Part shown: piece after piece, positions 1 to 5,308 of the stretch
Position numbering within the stretch: position 1 is the stretch's first letter
How the letters are laid out: every line of letters starts with the position of its first letter
NCBI GenBank assembly: GCA_025936615.1
Contig: JAICSZ010000157.1
Location: 1 to 5,725, forward strand
From: Pedococcus sp.
GTDB taxonomy: Bacteria; Actinomycetota; Actinomycetes; Actinomycetales; Dermatophilaceae
Direction: 5' to 3'
Length of the DNA: 5,725 nucleotides
Program-made: the position numbers and the translations under genes
The notes under the pieces: generated by a model
What the model saw: only the letters and a program-made list of their open reading frames with translations
Told to the model about the DNA's origin: nothing
The model's database searches: none

Positions 1-1671
1 AAGACGCACTCGGTGACCATGCCCGAGGCGTTCAAGAAGAGCTACCAGGCCTATGTGAACTCCGGCTTCTGGGGCGTCGACGTCCCCGGCGAGCTCGACG
101 GCACCGTCGTCCCGCCGTCGCTGAAGTGGGCGATGAACGAGATGGTGCTCGGCGCCAACCCGGCCATCGCGATGTTCGCGGCGTCCTACTCGTTCGGCAA
201 GCTGCTCTACCTGCTCGGCAACGACGAGCAGAAGAAGCTGGCCCGCTGGATCGTCGAGAAGGGCTGGCACTGCACCATGGTGCTGACCGAGCCCGACGCA
301 GGGTCCGACGTGGGCGCGGGCCGCACGAAGGCGCACGACAACGGTGACGGCACGTGGAGCATCACCGGGGTCAAGCGGTTCATCACCTCCGGCGAGTCCG
401 ACATGACCGACAACGTCGTGCACTTCGTGCTGGCCCGTCCCGAGGGCGCTGCTGCCGGGACCAAGGGGCTGTCCCTGTTCATCGTGCCCAAGTTCCAGGT
501 CGACCTCGAGACCGGCGAGCTCGGCGAGCGCAACGGCGTCAACGTCACCAACCTCGAGCACAAGATGGGCCTGAAGGTGTCGACGACCTGCGAGCTCACC
601 TTCGGCGACAAGGGCCCGGCAACCGGCACGCTGCTCGGCGACGTCCACGACGGCATCGCCCAGATGTTCCGGGTCATCGAGCACGCCCGGATGCTGGTGG
701 GCACCAAGGCGATCTCGACCCTGTCGACGGCGTACCTCAACGCCCGCGACTACGCCAAGGAGCGGGTCCAGGGCGCGGACCTGACCCGCCAGACCGACAA
801 GTCGGCGCCGCGTGTCACCATCACCCACCACCCTGACGTGCGGCGCTCGCTCATGACCCAGAAGGCGTACGCCGAAGGGCTTCGGGCGCTCGTGCTCTAC
901 ACCGCCACGCAGCAGGACACCGTCGACCAGGCGTTCCTGCAGTCCGGCTCGGAGCAGCTCGAGGAGGGCAGCCCCGCCGAGATGGCCAGCCGGGTGAACG
1001 ACCTGCTGCTGCCCATCGTCAAGGGCGTTGGCTCAGAGCGCGCCTGGGTGCTGCTTGGGACGGAGTCGCTCCAGACCCTCGGCGGCTCCGGCTTCCTGCA
1101 GGACTACCCGATCGAGCAGTACATCCGCGACGCCAAGATCGACACCCTCTACGAGGGCACCACCGCAATCCAGGGCCTGGACTTCTTCTTCCGCAAGATC
1201 ATCAAGGACAAGGCCCAGGCGCTGGCCCACATCGCGATGCAGGTTCAGGAGTTCGCCAAGGCCGACGACGGCACCGGGTTCCTCAAGGTGGAGCGCGACC
1301 TGCTCGGCAAGGGTCTCGAGGACGTCCAGGGCATCCTCGGGTTCATGGTCGGCGAGCTGATGAAGTCGGATCCCCGAGCCGAGGAGTCCAACGACGTCCG
1401 CAACCTCTACAAGGTCGGCCAGAACACCTCCCGCCTGCTGCTCGCCGCGGGCGACCTGGTGATCGGCTGGCTGCTGCTGCGCCAGGCCGAGGTGGCCCAC
1501 AAGGCGCTCGGGTCCGGTGACGTCTCCGCCAGGGACCGCGACTTCTACGAGGGCAAGGTCGCGGCGGCGTCGTTCTTCGCCCGCACCGTCCTGCCGAAGC
1601 TCGCCGCCGAGCGCGCCATCGCCGAGGCGACCGACAACTCGCTGATGGACGTGCCCGAGTCCGCTTTCTAG
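1..1671 (+). CDS. Acyl-CoA dehydrogenase, FadE5-like, 5'-truncated by window edge
   Basis: FAD-dependent enzyme that desaturates acyl-CoA to trans-2-enoyl-CoA, the first step of fatty acid beta-oxidation, in the cytosol with electrons passed to an electron-transfer flavoprotein. The frame is open from base 1 ([14 protein letters not shown]), so the GTG at 13 is probably internal. About 556 residues are visible; relatives of this long subfamily run to roughly 600-620, so some 50-80 N-terminal residues are likely missing. Numbering from the GTG at 13: the FAD/substrate signature [10 protein letters not shown] lies at 90-99; the second signature, [17 protein letters not shown], at about 357-373; YEGTT at 380-384 puts the catalytic-base glutamate at E381. 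The C-terminal helical extension (about 400-552) is typical of the FadE5-type group and absent from short-chain dehydrogenases. The stop is TAG. It converges on the DUF6458-like gene across a hairpin-rich gap. Family is secure; chain-length specificity cannot be read from sequence. Confidence 0.95.
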   Translation, partial: KTHSVTMPEAFKKSYQAYVNSGFWGVDVPGELDGTVVPPSLKWAMNEMVLGANPAIAMFAASYSFGKLLYLLGNDEQKKLARWIVEKGWHCTMVLTEPDAGSDVGAGRTKAHDNGDGTWSITGVKRFITSGESDMTDNVVHFVLARPEGAAAGTKGLSLFIVPKFQVDLETGELGERNGVNVTNLEHKMGLKVSTTCELTFGDKGPATGTLLGDVHDGIAQMFRVIEHARMLVGTKAISTLSTAYLNARDYAKERVQGADLTRQTDKSAPRVTITHHPDVRRSLMTQKAYAEGLRALVLYTATQQDTVDQAFLQSGSEQLEEGSPAEMASRVNDLLLPIVKGVGSERAWVLLGTESLQTLGGSGFLQDYPIEQYIRDAKIDTLYEGTTAIQGLDFFFRKIIKDKAQALAHIAMQVQEFAKADDGTGFLKVERDLLGKGLEDVQGILGFMVGELMKSDPRAEESNDVRNLYKVGQNTSRLLLAAGDLVIGWLLLRQAEVAHKALGSGDVSARDRDFYEGKVAAASFFARTVLPKLAAERAIAEATDNSLMDVPESAF

Positions 1672-1682
1672 ACAAGCGGTTC

Positions 1683-1741
1683 CGGTATGCCGCGTGGTCC
1701 CGGCGCACCCGGGGCTCACCAGAGCCCGTGCCGGCATGCCG
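1683..1741. repeat. Nested inverted repeat downstream of acyl-CoA dehydrogenase gene
   Basis: Outer arms CGGTATGCCG (1683-1692) and CGGCATGCCG (1732-1741) pair over 10 positions with one G-T wobble. Inside them GGGCTC (1712-1717) and GAGCCC (1722-1727) form a 6-bp hairpin with an ACCA loop. It starts 11 bases after the dehydrogenase stop codon and abuts the stronger hairpin at 1740-1777. It may act in termination or in protecting the mRNA 3' end. Each outer arm is itself nearly palindromic, so the DNA could also be a dyad binding site. The pairing is read directly; the role is inference. Confidence 0.5.
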
Positions 1742-1777
1742 AAGGGGCGCCCCGACCGGAGTCGGAGCGCCCCTTCG
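1740..1777. terminator. Strong hairpin between convergent genes, probably a bidirectional terminator
   Basis: GAAGGGGCGC (1741-1750) and GCGCCCCTTC (1767-1776) are perfect reverse complements; C1740-G1777 extends the stem by one pair. After one C/A mismatch, CCGAC (1752-1756) pairs with GTCGG (1761-1765) around a CGGA loop. That gives 16 pairs in a 38-base element. It lies between the stop of the dehydrogenase gene (1671) and the stop of the - strand DUF6458-like gene (1798-1800), where a shared terminator is expected. No T-run follows on either strand, which is common for actinobacterial terminators. Confidence 0.8.
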
Positions 1778-1797
1778 TGGCGCGTGGTGACGCGGCG

Positions 1798-2055
1798 TCA
1801 GCGACCCGGGTCGACGTCCGTCGCCTCGATCTGCGACCCGGTGCTCGGGTCGGTCTGGGTGACCCGGCGCGAGGAGTACCCGGTGCCGGTGGTGCGCCGA
1901 TTCACGACGACCAGCGAGAGCAGGATGGCCACCACGCCGGCAGCCATGCAGATCCAGCCGATCACGTCGAGGTCGACCGCGCCGACCGACACGTTGAGCG
2001 CGAAGGTCAGGATGGCACCGACGACGATGAGGAAGATGCCGACTCCGATGTACAT
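1798..2055 (-). CDS. Small two-helix membrane protein, DUF6458-like
   Basis: An 85-residue protein of unknown function. Two hydrophobic segments are clear: residues 2-20 (beginning YIGVGIFLIVVGAILTFAL) and about 31-52 (VIGWICMAAGVVAILLSLVV), joined by a short NVSVGAVDLD linker. A polar, Thr/Ser/Arg-rich tail of about 33 residues follows (RRTTGTGYSSRRVTQTDP...). The pattern IGxxIFLIxxGAILxFAxxVxxxxxDLDxxGWIxM is what I recall of the actinobacterial DUF6458 family. The frame stays open upstream to 2271, but that extension is Pro/Arg-rich and runs into the neighbouring gene. The ATG at 2055 has GGGAG five bases upstream, so it is taken as the start. It lies 122 bases downstream of the thioredoxin-NHL gene on the same strand; co-transcription is possible but a hairpin lies between them. 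Confidence 0.85.
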   Translation of the reverse strand: MYIGVGIFLIVVGAILTFALNVSVGAVDLDVIGWICMAAGVVAILLSLVVVNRRTTGTGYSSRRVTQTDPSTGSQIEATDVDPGR

Positions 2056-2060
2056 GCTCA

Positions 2061-2065
2061 CTCCC
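2061..2065 (-). promoter_or_regulatory. Ribosome binding site of the DUF6458-like gene
   Basis: GGGAG on the - strand, five bases before the ATG at 2055. It decides the start: the longer in-frame reading up to 2271 lacks a comparable site and would overlap the 3' end of the thioredoxin-NHL gene. Confidence 0.65.
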
Positions 2066-2113
2066 GTGGTTGTGCGGGCCTCAGGACAACCCGTCTCTCC
2101 GACCCTATCCGTG

Positions 2114-2147
2114 CCCCACCGCTGACCGTCCGAAACGCGCGGTGGGG
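2114..2147 (-). terminator. GC-rich hairpin downstream of the thioredoxin-NHL gene (possible terminator or attenuator)
   Basis: CCCCACCGC (2114-2122) is a perfect 9-bp reverse complement of GCGGTGGGG (2139-2147), with a 16-base loop. The same arm can instead pair with a second identical copy at 2155-2163, giving a 32-base loop. In - strand transcription the element follows the thioredoxin-NHL stop (2178) and precedes the DUF6458-like start (2055). It could end the first transcript or modulate read-through. No T-run follows. Pairing is certain; function is inferred. Confidence 0.4.
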
Positions 2148-2165
2148 AGAACGCGCGGTGGGGAG
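2134..2165. repeat. Perfect 16-bp tandem duplication in an intergenic region
   Basis: AACGCGCGGTGGGGAG occurs twice with no gap and no mismatch (2134-2149 and 2150-2165), just downstream of the thioredoxin-NHL gene and 79 or more bases upstream of the DUF6458-like start. Either copy can form the 9-bp stem with 2114-2122. It may be a recent slippage duplication or two adjacent protein-binding sites. Confidence 0.85.
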
Positions 2166-2177
2166 TCGGCCCCGGCG

Positions 2178-4055
2178 CTACCTGGTGCCGCGCAGGTCGA
2201 GGACCAGGGAGGTCGGGGCACCGTCGACGAGTCGGACGGGGATGCCCCAGTCCTGCTGGTAGAGGTGGCACGCCGCGTGCTCCGGCACCTCGCCGGTGAC
2301 CGGGTCACCGTCACACGACGCGGCCTGGACGGAGATGTGGAGGACGCCGTCACCCACGGCCGCGTCGAGGTCGAGCTCGCGGGTGAGCCCCTGGCTGGTC
2401 CCGCCGCCAGAGCGCAGCAGGCCCTCAGGGGTCGCAGAGACCGACAGGCGGGTCGGGTCACCCCAGCGGTGGTCGAGCTTCTGACCGGTCGGCGGGGTGA
2501 AGGTGACCTCGAGTGAAACCGTGCCGGCGCTCAGCTCCGTCGCAGGTCGCTGGGTCTGGTGCGCGAGCCCGTCGACCCGCTGTGCCTTGTCCGGCAAGGG
2601 GATCCGCACGAGCTGGTGTGCCGCGGACTCGACCACGACGAGCACCGCCTGCGGCGCACTGCCGTCCCCCGTCTCGACGACGGCGTCACTCGGCTCACGC
2701 AGGCCGGTCGCGAGGGTGCCCAGCTCGCGCGTCGCGGGGTCGAAGCGGCGGATGGCGCCGTTGTAGGTGTCGCTCACCGCGACCGAGCCGTCCGGCAGGA
2801 CCGTGACACCCAGGGGGTGCTGCAGGAGCGCCTGGTCCGCAGGGCCGTCGCGGTGTCCGAAGTCGAACAACCCCTGACCGACGTGCGTGTGCACCTGGAA
2901 CCCGTCGTCGGTGAGGTCGAGCGAGCGCAGCGCGGACGTCTCCGAGTCAGCGACCCACAGCCGCCGGCCGTCGGGCGAGACCGCCAGCCCGGACGGCTGG
3001 GCGAACCACGCCTCATCGGCGGCGCCGTCGCGGATGCCCTCGGCCGAGGTGCCGGCCAGCACCGCGACGGTGTTGTCCGCCGGGTCGGTGGCGAGGTGCA
3101 GCGCCCACAGCTGGTGCACGCCCGCCATCGCGATGACGACCCGGTCGATGAACCACGCGAGGTCCCAGGGCGTCGAGAGGTCCTGGCGAAGCGCCGGTCC
3201 GCTGCCGGACCGCTCGCGCAGCTGGTTCCCCGTCCCGGCCAGCACCGTCCAGGCTCCGTCCGCCAGGCGAAGGCCCTTGACCTGGTGGTTGACCGAGTCC
3301 GCCACGACCACGTCGTAGCCCACCCGGGCGGCAACCTCACCCGCCAACGCGAGGACGCCCTGCGGCTCGACGAGGACCCCCGCCCCGCCAAACCTGCCGC
3401 GCTCGGTCTCGAGATCCGCCTCGAGCCACACGACCTCGTGGTGGGCGGTGTCCGACACGACGAACGAGCCGTCCGGCAGGACGGTGACCTTCCCCGGGAA
3501 GCGGAGCCTGGTCGCGGGAGGCGCCGACGCGGCATACGGCGAATCGCCTTGACGCAGAGTGCCCTTGGCGCGGTGCGCCTCGACCAGCTCCTCGACCAGG
3601 GCAGCCAGACCGTGACCGTGGCCTTCTCCCGACATCGAGGCGACGATGTAGCCCTCGGGGTCGACGACGACCAGGGTCGGCCAGGCGCGTGCGGTGTACG
3701 CCTGCCAGGTCACCAGCTCGGGGTCGTCGAGGACCGGGTGGTGGACCGAGTAGCGCTCGACCGCGGCGGACAGCGCGTCGGGATCTGCCTCGTGCTCGAA
3801 CTTGGGCGAGTGCACGCCGATGATGACCAGGGAGTCGGCGTACTTCTCCTCGAGCGGGCGCAGCTCGTCGAGGACGTGCAGGCAGTTGACGCAGCAGAAC
3901 GTCCAGAAGTCCAGCACGACCACGCGCCCGCGCAGGTCCGCGAGGGTGAGGGCGGCGCCGCCGGTGTTGAGCCAGCCACGGCCGCGCAGCTCCGGGGCGC
4001 GAAGCCGGGTCGGGGGCGCGCTGCGGGGCTCGGGGGCGGTGGTCACGGCACCCAT
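2178..4055 (-). CDS. Thioredoxin-fold / NHL beta-propeller protein, NHLRC2-like
   Basis: A 625-residue fusion. Residues about 20-165 form a thioredoxin/TlpA-like domain: LRGRVVVLDFWTFCCVNCLH carries C54, C55 and C58 (CxxC = C55-V-N-C58), and AWPT at 124-127 supplies the usual cis-proline (P126). Residues about 185-490 hold NHL-type propeller repeats, seen as recurring P-x-G-V/L...V-x-PDGS...VxDT/ADS...I/VxRF/L units (VLPDGSFVVSDTAHHEV, VSPDGRRLWVADSETSAL, VLPDGSVAVSDTYNGAI). A C-terminal beta-rich domain (about 505-625) contains C581 and C596. This order matches animal NHLRC2 and its bacterial relatives, whose motif is CCINC. No signal peptide or membrane helix is visible, so a cytosolic location is likely. 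The ATG at 4055 is chosen because upstream sequence lacks protein character; its GGGAGG lies 12 bases away, slightly far, and a GTG at 4046 is an alternative. The substrate is unknown; thiol-disulfide exchange is an inference from CxxC. Confidence 0.9.
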   Translation of the reverse strand: MGAVTTAPEPRSAPPTRLRAPELRGRGWLNTGGAALTLADLRGRVVVLDFWTFCCVNCLHVLDELRPLEEKYADSLVIIGVHSPKFEHEADPDALSAAVERYSVHHPVLDDPELVTWQAYTARAWPTLVVVDPEGYIVASMSGEGHGHGLAALVEELVEAHRAKGTLRQGDSPYAASAPPATRLRFPGKVTVLPDGSFVVSDTAHHEVVWLEADLETERGRFGGAGVLVEPQGVLALAGEVAARVGYDVVVADSVNHQVKGLRLADGAWTVLAGTGNQLRERSGSGPALRQDLSTPWDLAWFIDRVVIAMAGVHQLWALHLATDPADNTVAVLAGTSAEGIRDGAADEAWFAQPSGLAVSPDGRRLWVADSETSALRSLDLTDDGFQVHTHVGQGLFDFGHRDGPADQALLQHPLGVTVLPDGSVAVSDTYNGAIRRFDPATRELGTLATGLREPSDAVVETGDGSAPQAVLVVVESAAHQLVRIPLPDKAQRVDGLAHQTQRPATELSAGTVSLEVTFTPPTGQKLDHRWGDPTRLSVSATPEGLLRSGGGTSQGLTRELDLDAAVGDGVLHISVQAASCDGDPVTGEVPEHAACHLYQQDWGIPVRLVDGAPTSLVLDLRGTR

Positions 4056-4067
4056 TGTCGCAAGCAG

Positions 4068-4073
4068 CCTCCC
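4068..4073 (-). promoter_or_regulatory. Candidate ribosome binding site of the thioredoxin-NHL gene
   Basis: GGGAGG on the - strand, 12 bases before the ATG at 4055. The motif is strong but the spacing is longer than ideal, so the start is slightly uncertain. Confidence 0.45.
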
Positions 4074-4169
4074 GCCCTCACCCCAACGGGGGAGCCGCCG
4101 GCCAGCAGTTCGGCGGTGGTTCGGCGCGCCGTCGCACGAGACCCTTCCAAGGGGAGTGTCATGGGCGGT

Positions 4170-4186
4170 GGTCGGCCGCACCGACC
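4170..4186. promoter_or_regulatory. 6-bp dyad, candidate operator or leader hairpin
   Basis: GGTCGG (4170-4175) and CCGACC (4181-4186) are perfect reverse complements around a CCGCA loop, midway between two divergent genes and about 80 bases before the small + strand gene. It could be a regulator site or an RNA hairpin. In DNA this GC-rich, 6-bp dyads also arise by chance. Confidence 0.3.
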
Positions 4187-4249
4187 CGACGAGGGTGACG
4201 TTTCGGCAACATGCGCAACGCGTCAGCAGCGCTCGTCGTCTGAAGGGGT

Positions 4250-4255
4250 AGGAGG
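4250..4255 (+). promoter_or_regulatory. Ribosome binding site of the small Cys/His-rich protein
   Basis: AGGAGG, a full consensus Shine-Dalgarno, eight bases before the ATG at 4264. It rules out the in-frame GTG at 4255, which overlaps the motif itself. Confidence 0.85.
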
Positions 4256-4263
4256 TGTTTCGG

Positions 4264-4503
4264 ATGAGGCACAGGGGGATCAGCGACCTGACCGCTCCAG
4301 TCGCGCTCAGCACGGCATCGGCGGTGCACCGCCGCGACCACGTGCACGAGGACGGCAAGGCCTGTCATCCCCACGTGGTCGAGGTGATCGGCCTCGGGCA
4401 CAGCGCGATGGTCGTCTGCCACGACTGCGCGCGTGACACGGGGTTCATGGTGGCCAAGCGCGCCGAGGAGGTCGCGGAGCGCCACCGCAGGCTGACCGCC
4501 TGA
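4264..4503 (+). CDS. Small Cys/His-rich protein of unknown function, possible metal binder
   Basis: A 79-residue protein that I cannot assign to a named family. The core KACHPHVVEVIGLGHSAMVV-CHDC has cysteines at 34, 52 and 55 and histidines at 35, 37, 46 and 53. C34-x17-C52-x2-C55 together with the nearby histidines resembles a small zinc-ribbon-like site, though a fourth cysteine is missing. The N-terminus (1-30) is polar with an HRRDHVHED stretch; the C-terminus (about 62-77) is a charged, probably helical segment. There is no signal peptide or membrane helix. Evidence that it is real: the consensus AGGAGG at ideal spacing, G/C-biased third positions, and an end only five bases short of the convergent amidase stop without overlap. 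It is transcribed away from the thioredoxin-NHL gene. Metal or redox binding is an inference from residues alone. Confidence 0.8.
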   Translation: MRHRGISDLTAPVALSTASAVHRRDHVHEDGKACHPHVVEVIGLGHSAMVVCHDCARDTGFMVAKRAEEVAERHRRLTA

Positions 4504-4523
4504 GGCGTTCAGAGGCGGCGGTC
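4494..4523. terminator. Bulged hairpin spanning two convergent stop codons
   Basis: GACCGC (4494-4499) pairs with GCGGTC (4518-4523), and CTGA (4500-4503) with TCAG (4509-4512) around a GGCGT loop; five unpaired bases (4513-4517) form a bulge. Both genes end inside it, so with only five bases between their stops it is the only candidate shared terminator here. There is no T-run. The bulge makes this a weak call. Confidence 0.35.
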
Positions 4524-5306
4524 GCGCAGCACGGGGAACTGCTCGCGCCACTCGGCCACCTGCGCGAGGTCGATGTCGACGCTGAGCACCTGCTCGTCCT
4601 CGCCGGCCATCGCGAGCGCCTCGCCCTTCGCGTCGACCACCTGTGAGTGACCGCCCATCGGCGTGCCGGCATGGGTGCCCGCCGTGTTGCAGGCGATGAC
4701 GACGCACTGGTCCTCGACCGCGCGTGCGTGCGCGAGCAGGGTCCAGTGCCTCACCCGCGCCCTCGGCCAGGCCGCCGGGACGACGAAGACCGTCGCGCCC
4801 GAGTCGAGCTGGCGGCGGTAGAGCTCGGGGAACCTCAGGTCGTAGCAGGTGGACAGGCCCGCCGTGGCCCCACCGGGCAGGTCCACGAGCACGACGTCCT
4901 CGCCGGCGTCCATGAGCCTGGGCTCACCCGCGCCGAAGCCGAACCGGTGGATCTTGCGGTATGCCGCGGCGAGACTGCCGTCCGCGGCGTAGACGAGCGA
5001 GGTGTTCCACAGTCCCCGGCCCGCCGGGCCGGTCTCGCCATCGGCGGGACGCTCGACGATCGACCCCGCGTGAAGCATGACGCCGGCGTCGCGGGCGGCC
5101 GCCGACATCGCCTTACCGATCGGTCCGTCGACCGGCTGCGCGCGCTCGGCCCACTGCCGGTAGGCGAACCCCCCGGGTGCCCACAGCTCGGGCAGCACCA
5201 CGAGGTCGTGACCACGCTGGTCGCGCACCATCTGAGCCACCCGCTCGACCCGGTCCTGCATCGGCTCCTCGTCGCCGTAGGCGACCTGCACCACCGCGAC
5301 CCGCAT
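4509..5306 (-). CDS. Nitrilase-superfamily carbon-nitrogen hydrolase (Nit1/Nit2/omega-amidase-like)
   Basis: A 265-residue cytosolic amidase, the usual length for a single-domain member. From the ATG at 5306 the catalytic triad is intact: E40 in LPELW, K118 in YRKIHRFGF and C154 in STCYDLRFPEL; E128 in GAGEP fits the auxiliary glutamate. HWTLLAHARAVEDQ (about 187-200) and the NTAGTHAGTPMGGHS stretch are also typical. CYDLRFPE is shared with Nit1/Nit2 and YafV-type enzymes that hydrolyse omega-amides of alpha-keto acids or deaminated glutathione; the exact substrate is unproven. An in-frame GTG at 5312 would add two residues, but GGGGAGG lies eight bases before the ATG and only two before the GTG, so ATG is preferred. 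It starts two bases after the stop of the upstream CtaG-like gene, which implies translational coupling. The 3' end converges on the small Cys/His gene. Confidence 0.93.
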   Translation of the reverse strand: MRVAVVQVAYGDEEPMQDRVERVAQMVRDQRGHDLVVLPELWAPGGFAYRQWAERAQPVDGPIGKAMSAAARDAGVMLHAGSIVERPADGETGPAGRGLWNTSLVYAADGSLAAAYRKIHRFGFGAGEPRLMDAGEDVVLVDLPGGATAGLSTCYDLRFPELYRRQLDSGATVFVVPAAWPRARVRHWTLLAHARAVEDQCVVIACNTAGTHAGTPMGGHSQVVDAKGEALAMAGEDEQVLSVDIDLAQVAEWREQFPVLRDRRL

Positions 5307-5308
5307 CG

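Larger units (their letters stand above)
4056..4263. other. Divergent intergenic region
   Basis: About 208 bases separate the thioredoxin-NHL start (- strand) from the small Cys/His protein start (+ strand), so promoters for both should lie here. I could not identify a convincing -10/-35 pair on either strand. Visible elements are a CCCC-AAC-GGGG mini-hairpin (4081-4091), an imperfect repeat GGCGGTGGTTCGGC (4112-4125) versus GGCGGTGGTCGGC (4164-4176), the dyad at 4170-4186, a 10-codon ORF at 4211-4243 and the Shine-Dalgarno at 4250-4255. Confidence 0.6.

Noticed and set aside
207..740. - strand open frame of 177 codons opposite the dehydrogenase
   Set aside because: Ser/Pro/Thr-rich shadow of the real frame, with no domain.
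1033..1737. - strand open frame of 234 codons opposite the dehydrogenase 3' half
   Set aside because: Low-complexity Leu/Gly/Val/Asp composition, no motif, fully antisense to a strongly supported CDS.
1687..2262. + strand frames over the hairpins and the DUF6458-like gene
   Set aside because: They cross the terminator and have a composition typical of antisense frames.
2056..2271. N-terminal extension of the DUF6458-like protein up to 2271
   Set aside because: Pro/Arg-rich, overlaps the end of the thioredoxin-NHL gene and the tandem repeat, and the ATG at 2055 has its own ribosome binding site.
4081..4091. CCCC-AAC-GGGG mini-hairpin as a terminator
   Set aside because: Only four pairs with a three-base loop, placed upstream of a start codon rather than after a gene; no support beyond base composition.
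4056..4358. N-terminal extension of the thioredoxin-NHL protein up to 4358
   Set aside because: It would overlap the small + strand gene and its Shine-Dalgarno, and the added 101 residues look non-coding.
2559..4436. Long + strand open frame of 625 codons opposite the thioredoxin-NHL gene
   Set aside because: It is rich in Arg, Gly, Val and Asp with no recognisable domain, and lies antisense to a clear protein. Long antisense frames are normal in GC-rich genes; the equal length to the real product is coincidence.
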